A stretch of DNA of 64,000 bases from Niveispirillum sp. SYP-B3756 (GCF_009495745.1 NZ_WIDQ01000019.1:1-64000); one strand, 5' to 3'. Shown: positions 25,399 to 34,799, counted from the stretch's first letter. The notes: generated by a model not told the origin, from the sequence alone. Made by a program: numbers and translations.

Positions 25399-26207
25399 GA
25401 TGCCTCTTCCATCAAACGGATCTCCGGTGCCGGCTCGCGCCATTCCAGAATGCGGAAAGCCTGGGTGCCCTGAATGGTGATCCAGACCACGGCTTCCGCC
25501 GTGGCCAGCGCGCCATCCGGGGTACGGGCGGCCACGCGCAGGGTGAACAGGCTGCTGGGCGGCCCGCCTTGCATCAGACCCAGGGCGGCCAGGGACGCCG
25601 CGTCGGTATCCCGCAGCCCGGCCAGCCCCGGCCAGCGGGCGCGCAGGCCCGGTGCCATGGCGGACAGGCGCAGCTTGCCATCCGCCATGGCCGGCCCATG
25701 CACGGTCAGACAGGGATAAAGCCGGGCGAAGCCATCGGGTGACAGGGCCGACCCCAATTCCAGCACGCTGTGCCAGGGTTCCCCCGTCTGGCGGCGGCGC
25801 TGCAGCGCCTGGGTCAGCGCCGACAAGTCAGCCGCCGGCAGCAGGGCCCCGGCCACCGCCAGGAGGCGCGCCGATGGGGTGCGGTTCAAATCCAACCGCC
25901 CCGCCTCGTCCCACAAACGCAGGGTCAACGTGCCTTCCGGTTCTGTCACCGTCAGCGGGGTGCCATTGGCGGGCAGGCGGCGGGCAGGGTCGGGATGCAC
26001 GGCCAGCATCACGCCATGGCTGAGGCCGGTTTCCAGCAGCGCGCGGGCGACGGCGATCTGGTCGGCCCCGATCTGCCGGTTGATGGCGCGTTCTGCCGTA
26101 GTGGCGATGCCGGCGGCCAGCAGGGCCAGCCCCATCGCCACCCACAGCGCCATCGGCAAGGCGATGCCACGCTGGCGGGAACGTTGTTGGTCAACCCTGG
26201 CGGTCAC
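25395..26207 (-). CDS. gspK: Type II secretion minor pseudopilin GspK
   Basis: A 270-aa large minor pseudopilin. Its N-terminal signal is QRGIALPMALWVAMGLALLAAG, where the usual Glu at +5 is absent, as is typical for the GspK family. LWDEAGRLDLNRTPSARLLA matches the GspK core. It forms the pseudopilus tip with GspI and GspJ. It overlaps gspJ (17 bp) and gspL (ATGA). Confidence 0.85.
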   Translation of the reverse strand: MTARVDQQRSRQRGIALPMALWVAMGLALLAAGIATTAERAINRQIGADQIAVARALLETGLSHGVMLAVHPDPARRLPANGTPLTVTEPEGTLTLRLWDEAGRLDLNRTPSARLLAVAGALLPAADLSALTQALQRRRQTGEPWHSVLELGSALSPDGFARLYPCLTVHGPAMADGKLRLSAMAPGLRARWPGLAGLRDTDAASLAALGLMQGGPPSSLFTLRVAARTPDGALATAEAVVWITIQGTQAFRILEWREPAPEIRLMEEAS

Positions 26208-26817
26208 GGCACCAGCCCTCCCCCAGTGTCAGCACACAGCCCCGGTCGGTATCGGCCCGCACCGGCACCACCAGGGCCGGCATCTCCCGCCCGCCCGCTT
26301 CCACCGACAGGCGCACCAGCCGGGGCCAGTGCTTGGCATCGGCCCAATCCGACACCCAGCCCTGACGCGGATCGTCCCCGCGATAGGAGAGGCGGAAGCG
26401 GTAATCGCCTTCCGCCAGCACGGTCTGATAAGGCGGCTGGCCGGGCCGGGTCTGGCGATAAAGCAGCCGCCCTTTCTCCACCAGAATGGCGGCAAAGGCC
26501 AGCCCGCCCCGGCCCGGCAGCGGCGCATCGACCAGCGGGAATTCCAGCCTTTCAGCCCTGGCCACCAGCCAGTACCGTTCACCGCCGGGGGCCAGCTCGG
26601 TCAAGGGCAGGGCGCGGCTGATCTGCCGGCGCAGCACATCGCGCAGCAGGAACATATCCTCCGCCCGGTCGGCCTGCGCCATCACCCGGCCGCGTGCCCG
26701 GCCCATGGTGCCGAGTGCTGTGGCCGCCACCGCCAGCACCAGCCCCAGCACGATCAGGGCCACCATGGCTTCCAGCAGGGTGAAACCCGCCTGCTTCTTG
26801 CGCAACGGCCGCCTCAT
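26191..26817 (-). CDS. gspJ: Type II secretion minor pseudopilin GspJ
   Basis: A 208-aa protein with class III signal KQAGFTLLEAMVALIVLGLVLAV and a body with RVMAQADRAEDMFLLRDVLRRQI and YRFRLSYRG. Its start overlaps the gspI stop (ATGA) and its end overlaps gspK. It belongs to the tip complex. Confidence 0.88.
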   Translation of the reverse strand: MRRPLRKKQAGFTLLEAMVALIVLGLVLAVAATALGTMGRARGRVMAQADRAEDMFLLRDVLRRQISRALPLTELAPGGERYWLVARAERLEFPLVDAPLPGRGGLAFAAILVEKGRLLYRQTRPGQPPYQTVLAEGDYRFRLSYRGDDPRQGWVSDWADAKHWPRLVRLSVEAGGREMPALVVPVRADTDRGCVLTLGEGWCRDRQG

Positions 26818-27206
26818 GGTGCCGCCACCAGCTTGGTGGTGGCCAGTGACAGCACCGGCCCCGCCGCATCAGCCACACTGATTTCCACCCGATATGCTGC
26901 CATGCCGCGCGCGGCGGCGGCATCAAAGGGCGGGTCCAGGCGCGGGGTCACGCGCAGGGTCCAGCGCCAGTCCCCGCTATGGCCCGGATAATCGCCGGGT
27001 GTCAGGCGCTGTTCCACGCCCAGGGCGGCGAACTGCGCCTCGGCAATGCTTTGGGCCAGCGCGCGCCGTTCCACCGACCGCGCCGCCCGCCCGCCGCCGG
27101 ACATCAGGCTATAGGCCGGGCCCAGCACCAGGGCCAGCAGCAGCAGGGCCAGCATCGCCTCAAGCAGGGTAAAGCCCGCCTGTCCGCGTCGGTCAGCGCG
27201 CATCAT
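26814..27206 (-). CDS. gspI: Type II secretion minor pseudopilin GspI
   Basis: A 130-aa protein with class III signal GQAGFTLLEAMLALLLLALVLG, then ALAQSIAEAQFAALG and SGDWRWTLRV, as in GspI. Its start overlaps gspH by 14 bp. Confidence 0.88.
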   Translation of the reverse strand: MMRADRRGQAGFTLLEAMLALLLLALVLGPAYSLMSGGGRAARSVERRALAQSIAEAQFAALGVEQRLTPGDYPGHSGDWRWTLRVTPRLDPPFDAAAARGMAAYRVEISVADAAGPVLSLATTKLVAAP

Positions 27207-27615
27207 GCACCACCCGGCCGGTCAGCCAGTCCACAGCGATGGCGCGTTCGCCCCCGTGCGGGCCCCGCAGCCGGATTTCCGCCCCGCTGGCGCTGCCATC
27301 GGGCAGGAAGCGCAGCCGGGCCAGCCCATCCGCCCCCCGCTCCACCTCCCCCGCCACGGTCAGGCTGGTGCCTTGGGAAAGCCCGCGCGCATCCAGGCTG
27401 ATCTCCACCGCGCGGCCCTGGCGCACGGCCTGATCGCGGGCGGCGGCCAGCCGGCTGGCAAGAAGGCGCGTATCGCCATCCAGCCTGGCCCCACCGGATG
27501 CCAGACGTGGCGCCACCAAAGCCGTCGCCACGCCCAGCAGCAGCAGCACGACCAGCATTTCCAGCAAGGTGAAGCCCGCCTGCCGGTGGCGGGGCCGCTC
27601 AGAAAGGCAGGTCAT
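27193..27615 (-). CDS. gspH: Type II secretion minor pseudopilin GspH
   Basis: A 140-aa protein with class III signal RQAGFTLLEMLVVLLLLGVAT and a GspH body (LLASRLAAARDQAVRQGRAVEI). ATG 27615 overlaps the gspF stop by 17 bp. A longer start at 27663 lies deeper in gspF and puts non-typical residues before the leader, so I reject it. Confidence 0.85.
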   Translation of the reverse strand: MTCLSERPRHRQAGFTLLEMLVVLLLLGVATALVAPRLASGGARLDGDTRLLASRLAAARDQAVRQGRAVEISLDARGLSQGTSLTVAGEVERGADGLARLRFLPDGSASGAEIRLRGPHGGERAIAVDWLTGRVVHDAR

Positions 27616-28789
27616 TGATCGATACCAGGGCCAACAGGATGGAAACGACGATGCCGCCGACAAACAGCGCCAGCAGCAGGATCAGGGCCGGTTCCAGCAA
27701 AGCCAGGAAACGCTTGATGGCGGTTTCCAGCTTGTCCTCATACATCTCCGCCAATTGTTCCAGCACCTCGGCCAGCCGGGCGCTCTGCTCACCCACGCCG
27801 ATCAGGGTGACGGCCAGATCGGGCAGCGGGTGGCCGGGCGGCAGGGCGGCGGTCAACCCGCGCCCGTCGCGCACCCCGTCGCGCATGGAAAGCAGGGTGG
27901 CGGACAGCACGCGGTTGCCCGCCATGTCGGCTGCCAGTTCCAGGGCGCGCGGCAGGGCCACGCCGGCCCGCAGCAGCACCGACAGGCCGCGCGCCAGCCG
28001 GGCCAGCCCGGCCATCAGCGCCATGCCGCCGACCAGCGGCAGCCGCAGCAAGGTGCGGTCGCGCCAGGGGGCCAGCCCCGGCCGCCGCCAGACCAGCCAG
28101 CCCAACAGCCCCAGGGCCAGCAGCCCCACCATGGCCAGATCGCCCCAGGCCAGCATGAAGCCGGACAGGGCCAGCACCAGCTCTGTCGCCGGTGGCAGGG
28201 CCTTGTGGGCATTGGCGAACAAGGGCGCGAATTGCGGCACCACATGCAGCAGCAACAGCAGCAGGGAGCCGACGGCGACGAAACACAACACCGCCGGATA
28301 GATCAGGGCCGACGTGACGGCGCGCGTCACCCGCCGCTGCCGCTCCAGCAATAAACAGAGTTGCTCCAATACCATATCCAGGGCACCGGCCCCTTCGCCG
28401 GCCCGCACCATGGCGGCGTAAAGCGGCGGGAAACCGCCGGCCCGCGCCAGCGCCTCCCCCAGCCCTGCCCCGCCGCGCAGCCGTTCCAGCGCCTCCCGCA
28501 GGCCGGCGCGCAAGGGGGGCGGGGCCAGCCCATCGGCCAGCAGGGCCAATGCGCGTTCCAGCGGCAGTCCGGCCTTCAGCAACAGGCGCAGTTCCCGGCT
28601 GAACAGCAGCAGATCGCCCACCCCCGGCCCCGCCGGCAGGATCAGCCGCCGCCCCACCGGGGCCACCTTTACCGGCAACCAGCCCTGGCCGCGCAGCCAG
28701 TCCAGCAGGGCGGCGGCATCGCTGGCCTGCCGCCGGCCGCTGCGCTGCTGCCCGCCGCCATCCAGCGCGGTATAGTGGAATTCCGGCAT
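27599..28789 (-). CDS. gspF: Type II secretion inner-membrane platform protein GspF
   Basis: A 396-aa polytopic membrane protein. It starts PEFHYTALDGGGQQRSG and carries two related helical domains (FSRELRLLLKAGLPLERALALL; RGLSVLLRAGVALPRALELAA) and C-terminal LLEPALILLLALFVGGIVVSI. It works as the rotor-like base for pseudopilus assembly. It starts 6 bp after gspE. Confidence 0.92.
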   Translation of the reverse strand: MPEFHYTALDGGGQQRSGRRQASDAAALLDWLRGQGWLPVKVAPVGRRLILPAGPGVGDLLLFSRELRLLLKAGLPLERALALLADGLAPPPLRAGLREALERLRGGAGLGEALARAGGFPPLYAAMVRAGEGAGALDMVLEQLCLLLERQRRVTRAVTSALIYPAVLCFVAVGSLLLLLLHVVPQFAPLFANAHKALPPATELVLALSGFMLAWGDLAMVGLLALGLLGWLVWRRPGLAPWRDRTLLRLPLVGGMALMAGLARLARGLSVLLRAGVALPRALELAADMAGNRVLSATLLSMRDGVRDGRGLTAALPPGHPLPDLAVTLIGVGEQSARLAEVLEQLAEMYEDKLETAIKRFLALLEPALILLLALFVGGIVVSILLALVSINDLPF

Positions 28790-28795
28790 GGGGGG

Positions 28796-30481
28796 TCAGT
28801 CCGCCATCTCGGTCACGCGCGCCACCTCGGCAAAGCTGGTCAGCCCGGCCAGCACGCGGGAAAGCCCATGCTGGCGCATGGAGCGCATCCCCGCCGCGCG
28901 CGCCGCCGCCTCCAACGCGCCGGTGGAGGCGCGGTCCACGACCAGCCGGCGCAGGGTTTCATCCAGGCGGACCATCTCAAAAATGCCAATGCGGCCGGCA
29001 TAGCCGGTGCCGCCACAATGCGGGCAGCCGACCGGGCCCAGCAGCAGCGGGGCCGCAGCCCCCGCTGCCAGCAACCCGGCCTCGCGCAGGGCGGAAAGGG
29101 CCGCCGCGTCCGCCGGTTCCGGCGCCTTGCAGCGGGGGCAGAGCAGGCGGACCAGCCGCTGCCCCACCACCCCGCGCAGGGTGGAGGCGATCAGGAATGG
29201 CTCCACCCCCATTTCCAGCAGCCGCGTCACCGCCCCGGCAGCGGAATTGGTGTGCAGCGTCGTCAGCACCAGATGCCCGGTCAGGGCCGCCTGCACAGCG
29301 ATGTCGGCCGTTTCCGTGTCGCGGGTTTCCCCCACCAGGATGACATCCGGGTTCTGCCGCAGCATGGAGCGCAGCACCGTGGCAAAGCCCAGCCCGATGG
29401 CGGGATGCACCTGCACCTGATTGACCCGTGCCATCTGATATTCGACCGGGTCTTCCACCGTCAGCACCTTGCGGGTGGCGGCATCGATCAGGCGCAGGGC
29501 GGCATAGAGCGTGGTGGTCTTGCCGCTGCCGGTGGGGCCGGTGACCAGCACCAGCCCGTGCGGGCTGGCCATCATCCGGCGCAACGCCGCCTCATCCACC
29601 GCATCCAGCCCCAGGCCGGACAGTTCCATGGCCCCGACAGAACCATCCAGCACGCGGATCACCACGCTTTCACCATGCACGGTGGGCAAGGTGGAAACAC
29701 GCAAATCCACCAGCCGCCCGCCCATGCGATGGCGCACCCGTCCATCCTGCGGCAAGCGGCGTTCGGCAATATCCAGCCCGGCCAGGATCTTGATCCGGCT
29801 GACCAGGGCGCGGGTCAGGCTGGGCGGTGGCGGCGGGCGGTTATGCAACACCCCATCGATGCGGTAGCGCAGCACCAGCGCATCGGCAAAAGGTTCGATA
29901 TGAATGTCGGAGGCGCGGGCCTTCACCGCCTCATCAATCAGATGAGCGACCAGCCGCACCACCGGGGCCTCGCTGGCCTGATCCTTCAGCCGGTCCAGCG
30001 CCGCCTCTTCCAGCGCCTGATCGGCGGCGGCATCATCCAGGATACGGTCCAGGGCGCTGCCCCCCCCGCCATGGCGGGCCTGGAACGCTGCCTCCCATTC
30101 CGGCAGCGGCATGAAACAGAGCCGGGGCTGCTGCCCCAGCGCCAGTTCCACCACCTCCAGCACATCGGCCGCCACCGGATCGACGGCGGCCAGCAGCAGG
30201 CCGTTATCATCCTGTCCCACCGGCAGCAGCCGGTGGGACAGCAGCCAATGCGGCGACAGGCCGGCACTGTCGGGCAGATCATCGGCCAGATCGTCGCCGC
30301 GCAACAGTGGCACCGCATAATGGCGGGCCAGGGCGGCGGCCCGCTCCAGCGGCGTGACCAGCCCAAGGTCCAGCAGCACCTGATCCGGCGGCCGCCCATC
30401 GGCCGCCGACAGGGCCAGCACCCGCTGACGCTCGCCATCATCCAGGCGGCGCTCCGCCAACAGGATATCCAATATTGTCAT
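28796..30481 (-). CDS. gspE: Type II secretion ATPase GspE
   Basis: A 561-aa cytoplasmic hexameric ATPase. An N1/N2 domain comes first, then Walker A GPTGSGKTTTLYAALRLI, the Asp box TVEDPVEYQ, Walker B DVILVGETRDTETA and the His box LTTLHTNSA. The zinc motif CPRCKAP...CPHCGGTGY is near the C-terminus. I took ATG 30481 (MTILDILLAERRL) as the start. An in-frame TTG at 30571 would add 30 residues of non-typical sequence. It is the first gene of the minus-strand gsp operon and divergent from gspD. Confidence 0.9.
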   Translation of the reverse strand: MTILDILLAERRLDDGERQRVLALSAADGRPPDQVLLDLGLVTPLERAAALARHYAVPLLRGDDLADDLPDSAGLSPHWLLSHRLLPVGQDDNGLLLAAVDPVAADVLEVVELALGQQPRLCFMPLPEWEAAFQARHGGGGSALDRILDDAAADQALEEAALDRLKDQASEAPVVRLVAHLIDEAVKARASDIHIEPFADALVLRYRIDGVLHNRPPPPPSLTRALVSRIKILAGLDIAERRLPQDGRVRHRMGGRLVDLRVSTLPTVHGESVVIRVLDGSVGAMELSGLGLDAVDEAALRRMMASPHGLVLVTGPTGSGKTTTLYAALRLIDAATRKVLTVEDPVEYQMARVNQVQVHPAIGLGFATVLRSMLRQNPDVILVGETRDTETADIAVQAALTGHLVLTTLHTNSAAGAVTRLLEMGVEPFLIASTLRGVVGQRLVRLLCPRCKAPEPADAAALSALREAGLLAAGAAAPLLLGPVGCPHCGGTGYAGRIGIFEMVRLDETLRRLVVDRASTGALEAAARAAGMRSMRQHGLSRVLAGLTSFAEVARVTEMAD

Positions 30482-30675
30482 CGGCTCTGAATCAGAGTTG
30501 GCGGCGGATTTGCCGCATTCACCTTCCATATGACTTATTTCTGCAATGGTTTCGCGTCGTGTATTTGACAAAAATATTACAGACGACGCTTTGATTACAG
30601 ATTAATGACGGGCGTGAATAATCCTTGTCTTGATGCGGCCCCCGGCGGCACTTTCCGGCGCCACCAGATGCCGGG

Positions 30676-32820
30676 ATGATGATGCGCACCATTTCTTCTC
30701 TACGGGCCGGGTTGCGGGCCGGTGCCAGCACCATGGCCCTTGTTCTGCTGCTGTCCGCCTGCGCCAGCCGCCAGGGGGACGCGCCGCCGCCACTGACGCT
30801 GGATCACCTGTCGCTGGCGGCCCCCAAGGGCGGGGCGGAGGGGACCGCGCCCAAACCGGTGACCAGCCACAGCAGCCCCGCCCCGGTGATCGTCAAGGGC
30901 AGCCGCCCGCCGGTCCCGGTGGGGGCCGATGAACTGGCCGTACCGCCGGGGCCGGCGCTGCATCTGCGCTTCACTGATGCGCCGCTGGCCCTTGTGGTGG
31001 ATACGGTGCTGGGCGACATGCTGGGGATGGCGCACAGCATCTCCCCCGCCCTGCTTGGCACGGTCAGCATTGACAGCGGGCGGGAACTCTCCCCGCGGGA
31101 AGCTTTGCGCCTGCTGGAAAATGTGCTGGCCGGTCAGGGGGCCGTGCTGGTGCGCGGCGGGGATGGCACGCTTGCCGTGCTGCCGCAGGCCGAAGCGGCG
31201 GGCAATGCCCGCACGCTGGGGCTGGCCAGCCCCAGCGCCCCGGGTCTGGCCGTTTCCGTGCTGCCCCTGCGCCATATCGCCCCGGATGTGGCGCAGGGGC
31301 TGGTGGCGCCGCTGGTGAAGAATGGTACTGTCACCGCCGACCCGCGCCTGGGTCTGCTGCTGGTCAGCGGGCCGGCGCCGGAGCGGCAGGCGGCGGCCGA
31401 TCTGCTGCGCGGTTTTGATGTGGATTGGATGGCCGGCCGTTCCGCTGGCCTGTTCCCGCTGACGCAGGCCAGCCCCGCCCCGCTGGTGCGGGAGCTGGAG
31501 GCGATTCTGGGCGCCCAGGGCGATGCCGACCCCAGCCTGCGCCTGCTGCCGGTGGAGCGGCTGAATGCGGTGCTGGTGATTGCCAGCGATGCCGCCCGGC
31601 TGGAAACGGCCGCCGGCTGGGTGCGCCGGCTGGATGGCGGGGACATGGATACGGCCCGGCTGCGGATTTTCAGCCTGACCCATGCCGATGCCACCCGTGT
31701 GGCCAAGCTGTTGAACAGGCTGTTCACCGGTGCGGCGACGGATGCCACCGCGCCCACCATGAAGGCCATGCCGCTGCCATCGGTCAACAGCAGCAGCGGG
31801 ACGGGCACCAGCAGTACCGCCAGCGGCAACAGCACCGCCATGGCCGACAATGCCGCCCGGCTGTCAGCCATCAGCGCCGATGCCGGCGGGGCGGCCCCAC
31901 CGGAGCCGACGCCGGGCAGCGGCGACGATACCCCGCGTATCATCCCCGACCCGGCCAATAACAGCATCCTGGTCCATGCCAAGCCCCGGCAGGCGGAGAT
32001 TATCGGGGAGGCGGTGGCCAAGCTGGATGTCGCCCCCTCCCAGGTGCTGATTGAGGCAACGATTGCCGAGGTCACGCTGAATGACCAGCTGCGCTATGGG
32101 GTGCAGAGCTATTTCCGGGGGGATGGCGGCGATGTGCAGGGCGGCTTCACCCTGAACAGTACCAGCAGCAGCCTGCGCCCGATCAGCAAGGTGCCGGGCT
32201 TCAATCTGGTGCTGTCCAGCAATGGCGATCCGCGCGTCGTGCTGTCGGCCCTGGATCAGGTTACCGATGTGCGCGTCATTTCCTCCCCCCAGGTGGTGGT
32301 GCTGGACAGCCAGGTGGCGCAGTTGCTGGTGGGCGACCGGGTGCCGGTGCTGACCCGCACCACCCAGTCGGTGGATAATGCCAATTCGCCCATCGTCAGC
32401 TCGGTCGATTATGTCAATACCGGCGTCATCCTGCGCGTGGTGCCCCGCATCAGCCAGAGTGGCAAGGTGACGATGGAGGTCTATCAGGAAATCTCCAACG
32501 TTTCCGGCACGCGCAACAGCGGCAACCTGACGCCCACGATCTCGCAGCGCCAGATCACCTCCAACGTGGCGGTGGACAGCGGACAGACGGTGGTGCTGGG
32601 CGGCCTGATCTCTGAAACCCAGGAAAGCGGGCGCGACGGCATCCCGCTGCTCTCCTCCCTGCCGGGCGTCGGCGCGTTGTTTGGGGAAAAGCGCTCCACC
32701 AAGACCCGCACCGAACTGATCGTCTTCATCACCCCGCGCGTTATCCGCGATGAGCATGAGGCCGAGGCGGTGACGGCGGAACTGATGACACGGCTGAAGG
32801 GGATTCAGCCGCTGCGCTGA
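30676..32820 (+). CDS. gspD: Type II secretin GspD (lipoprotein signal)
   Basis: A 714-aa outer-membrane secretin. The signal peptide ends in a lipobox-like LLLSACAS, so it may be lipidated. N0-N3 domains follow (LRFTDAPLALVVDTVLGDMLGM; VSVLPLRHIAPDVAQGLV), then a Ser/Gly/Thr-rich linker in N3 (SSSGTGTSSTASGNSTAM) and the secretin core (VPVLTRTT; NVAVDSGQTVVLGGLI). The C-terminus is ELIVFITPRVIRDEHEA. It is transcribed divergently from gspE across about 190 bp and is followed by a strong terminator. It forms the exit pore. Confidence 0.92.
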   Translation: MMMRTISSLRAGLRAGASTMALVLLLSACASRQGDAPPPLTLDHLSLAAPKGGAEGTAPKPVTSHSSPAPVIVKGSRPPVPVGADELAVPPGPALHLRFTDAPLALVVDTVLGDMLGMAHSISPALLGTVSIDSGRELSPREALRLLENVLAGQGAVLVRGGDGTLAVLPQAEAAGNARTLGLASPSAPGLAVSVLPLRHIAPDVAQGLVAPLVKNGTVTADPRLGLLLVSGPAPERQAAADLLRGFDVDWMAGRSAGLFPLTQASPAPLVRELEAILGAQGDADPSLRLLPVERLNAVLVIASDAARLETAAGWVRRLDGGDMDTARLRIFSLTHADATRVAKLLNRLFTGAATDATAPTMKAMPLPSVNSSSGTGTSSTASGNSTAMADNAARLSAISADAGGAAPPEPTPGSGDDTPRIIPDPANNSILVHAKPRQAEIIGEAVAKLDVAPSQVLIEATIAEVTLNDQLRYGVQSYFRGDGGDVQGGFTLNSTSSSLRPISKVPGFNLVLSSNGDPRVVLSALDQVTDVRVISSPQVVVLDSQVAQLLVGDRVPVLTRTTQSVDNANSPIVSSVDYVNTGVILRVVPRISQSGKVTMEVYQEISNVSGTRNSGNLTPTISQRQITSNVAVDSGQTVVLGGLISETQESGRDGIPLLSSLPGVGALFGEKRSTKTRTELIVFITPRVIRDEHEAEAVTAELMTRLKGIQPLR

Positions 32821-32840
32821 CCTCGCGGATACCCGCAAAA

Positions 32841-32875
32841 AAAGGCCCCGGCGGTTGGGCTTCGCCGGGGCCTTT
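32841..32875 (+). terminator. Rho-independent terminator after gspD
   Basis: A 13-bp stem AAAGGCCCCGGCG (32841-32853) / CGCCGGGGCCTTT (32863-32875) has a 9-nt loop and is followed by CCTTTCG. It starts 20 bp after the stop. Confidence 0.85.
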
Positions 32876-32931
32876 CCTTTCGTTCCCTGGTCTCAAGGCC
32901 AATCTTCCTTGATCATGACCGATCCGGGGAG

Positions 32932-33030
32932 GTTTTGCGTTCCCTCAGCGCCGGGCGCTGCCGTCCGGCAGTTTGGCTTACGTGCCCATGGGGGTGCTGA
33001 GCCAGCGGTCGCCGGCCTCCAAGCCACCTA
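32932..33030 (+). repeat. Dispersed intergenic repeat, copy 4
   Basis: A full-length copy: TTTTGCGTTCCCTCAGCGCC, TTGGCTTACGTGCCCATGGG, then GGTCGCCGGCCTCCAA. It lies between gspD and rtcR, which converge. Confidence 0.7.
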
Positions 33031-33055
33031 AGGGCAACATTCAGGAGGCTTGGTA

Positions 33056-34669
33056 TCAGGCCGGTTTGCGGCAATCGTCCCAGGTCAGGTCAAACCGGGC
33101 CAGATATTTGCGCAGACGGTCGGCGTCATTGACGCTTTTCCGGCTGACGCGGGAGGCCCCGAACAGCACGCGCCCCGCCTCGCTCAATGACCGGCTGTCA
33201 CGGCAGACCCTGACAACGGTGGCGAGTTGGCAACGATCGAACAGGTCGAGGTTAGCCAGCCCCGCTTCCCCCAGCAGCGCCACCAGCCCGTCGTCACCCT
33301 GAGCGGATGCCGACCCGCGCCAGCGTCGGCGCAGGCCGGCAATCTCATCCGCCACGATGTCGGCATTGATGCGCCCGCCAGGCGCCAGTGTGGCCATGCG
33401 GGTGATGCTGGCCGACAGGTCACGGAAATTGCCGGTCCAGGGCGTGGCGGCATCGGTGGCAAAGGCCAGGTAGAGACGCCGCGCCTCCGCGTTGAAGGTG
33501 GCGCGGGTGCTTTCGCGGGCGGCGAAACGGTCCAGTTCAAATTCCAGATTGGGTTCAATATCCTCCCGCCGCTCCGCCAGTCCCGGCAGCTCGAAGGTCC
33601 ACAGGTTCAGGCGGGCGAACAAGTCTTCCCGGAAGCGGCCCGCCGCTGCCTCGGCCCCCAGATCGCGGTTAGTGCCGGCGATCAGCTGGAAATCACTTTC
33701 GACCTCCCTGTCCGATCCCACGGGCAGAAAGCGTCTGTCCTCCACCGCGCGCAGGATCATAGCCTGCTCATCCGGGCCCAGCTCCCCGATCTCGTCCAGG
33801 AACAGCATTCCCTTGTCGGCGGTGCGCAACAGTCCGGGCCGGTCGCTGGCCGCACCGGTAAAGGCACCTTTGCGATGACCGAACAGGGCCGACATGGCCC
33901 CGTCGCCGCGCAGGGTGGCGCAGTTCACTTCCACAAACGGTCCGGCGATCTGGTGCTGCTGGCGTTTCAGGTCATAGATGCGGCGGGCCAGCTGTGATTT
34001 GCCGGCCCCGGTTGGCCCCTGCAGCAGGATGGGCGCGCGGGACCGGATCGCCACCTGTTCAATCCGGTCGATCATGCGGTTGAAGGCGGCGTTGCGTGTC
34101 GAAATGCCGGATTTCAGAAAGGATGTCGCTTCAAGTACCTGTGCCTGGAACCGGGTGGCGATGCTGTCATAGCGCGACAGATCCAGGTCAATGGTACTGA
34201 CCCGACCCGCCGCCGCGGCCTTGCTGGCCTTGTCCGGACTGGATTGCAGCAGCCGGCCCGGCAGAAACCGCGCCTCCGTCAGCAGGAACAGGCAGATCTG
34301 CACCACATGGGTGCCGGTGGTGATGTGGATCAGGTAATCCTCTGCCTCCGTGTCGAACGGATAGGCACGGGCGAAATCCAGAAGCTTTCCATATACTTCC
34401 TCGAAATCCCATGGATTGCGCAGCGCCATGATGTGCGGCCGTACCGCCGTCGCCGGCGACACCGCACCGATATCTTCACCGATCTGCCGGGCCAGCCCCT
34501 GGCTGTGCGTGTCGTGCAGCAGTTCGAACCGGTCGATCCGCAGATCATCCTGCATACAGACGCTGACGGTCGGGCGCCAGCGGCTCCACCGGTCCTTGCC
34601 CCTGCCCACAAAGTCCAGGACCGTGCCCAGGACGCCGATCACGACCGTGCGCTTCATCTTCTTATCCAA
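33056..34669 (-). CDS. rtcR: RtcR, sigma-54-dependent regulator of RNA repair with CARF domain
   Basis: A 537-aa activator. The N-terminal CARF-like sensor domain (about 1-185, VVIGVLGTVLDF... and HITTGTHVVQICLFLLTEARFLPG) is followed by a sigma-54 AAA+ domain: Walker A LQGPTGAGKSQLARRI, the GAFTGA loop (GHRKGAFTGAASDRPGLL), Walker B GMLFLDEIGEL and the arginine region GRFREDLFARLNLW. A C-terminal DNA-binding part follows. An inner ATG (34657) is equally possible as start. It is divergent from the Ro60/Y-RNA/rtcB unit and its sigma-54 promoter. RtcR proteins are thought to respond to RNA ends produced by damage and then switch on repair genes. Confidence 0.93.
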   Translation of the reverse strand: MDKKMKRTVVIGVLGTVLDFVGRGKDRWSRWRPTVSVCMQDDLRIDRFELLHDTHSQGLARQIGEDIGAVSPATAVRPHIMALRNPWDFEEVYGKLLDFARAYPFDTEAEDYLIHITTGTHVVQICLFLLTEARFLPGRLLQSSPDKASKAAAAGRVSTIDLDLSRYDSIATRFQAQVLEATSFLKSGISTRNAAFNRMIDRIEQVAIRSRAPILLQGPTGAGKSQLARRIYDLKRQQHQIAGPFVEVNCATLRGDGAMSALFGHRKGAFTGAASDRPGLLRTADKGMLFLDEIGELGPDEQAMILRAVEDRRFLPVGSDREVESDFQLIAGTNRDLGAEAAAGRFREDLFARLNLWTFELPGLAERREDIEPNLEFELDRFAARESTRATFNAEARRLYLAFATDAATPWTGNFRDLSASITRMATLAPGGRINADIVADEIAGLRRRWRGSASAQGDDGLVALLGEAGLANLDLFDRCQLATVVRVCRDSRSLSEAGRVLFGASRVSRKSVNDADRLRKYLARFDLTWDDCRKPA

Positions 34670-34743
34670 ATTTATAAATACGATATCAGAATATCATCTG
34701 ATTGACGATGCCGGAACCCGGCAATAAAGAAAAAATCCCAGTG

Positions 34744-34769
34744 TTTCCGCCATTTTTGGAAATTTTCCG
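34744..34769 (+). promoter_or_regulatory. Candidate RtcR upstream activator site
   Basis: TTTCC (34744-34748) and GGAAA (34758-34762) form an inverted repeat, followed by a further TTTTCC. It lies about 20-40 bp upstream of the -24 element, in the divergent region. RtcR binding is inferred. Confidence 0.3.
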
Positions 34770-34784
34770 TCCCCTTCCAGCCGT

Positions 34785-34799
34785 TGGCACACCCCTTGC
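34785..34799 (+). promoter_or_regulatory. Sigma-54 promoter of the Ro60 operon
   Basis: TGGCACACCCCTTGC has the invariant GG (34786-34787) and GC (34798-34799) at the correct spacing, matching the TGGCAC-N5-TTGC consensus exactly. It lies about 62 bp before the Ro60 start and opposite the gene for a sigma-54 activator. Confidence 0.9.

Noticed and set aside
28361..30490. A 709-codon plus-strand frame opposite gspE
   Set aside because: Gln/His/Arg-rich shadow. gspE on the other strand has all ATPase motifs.
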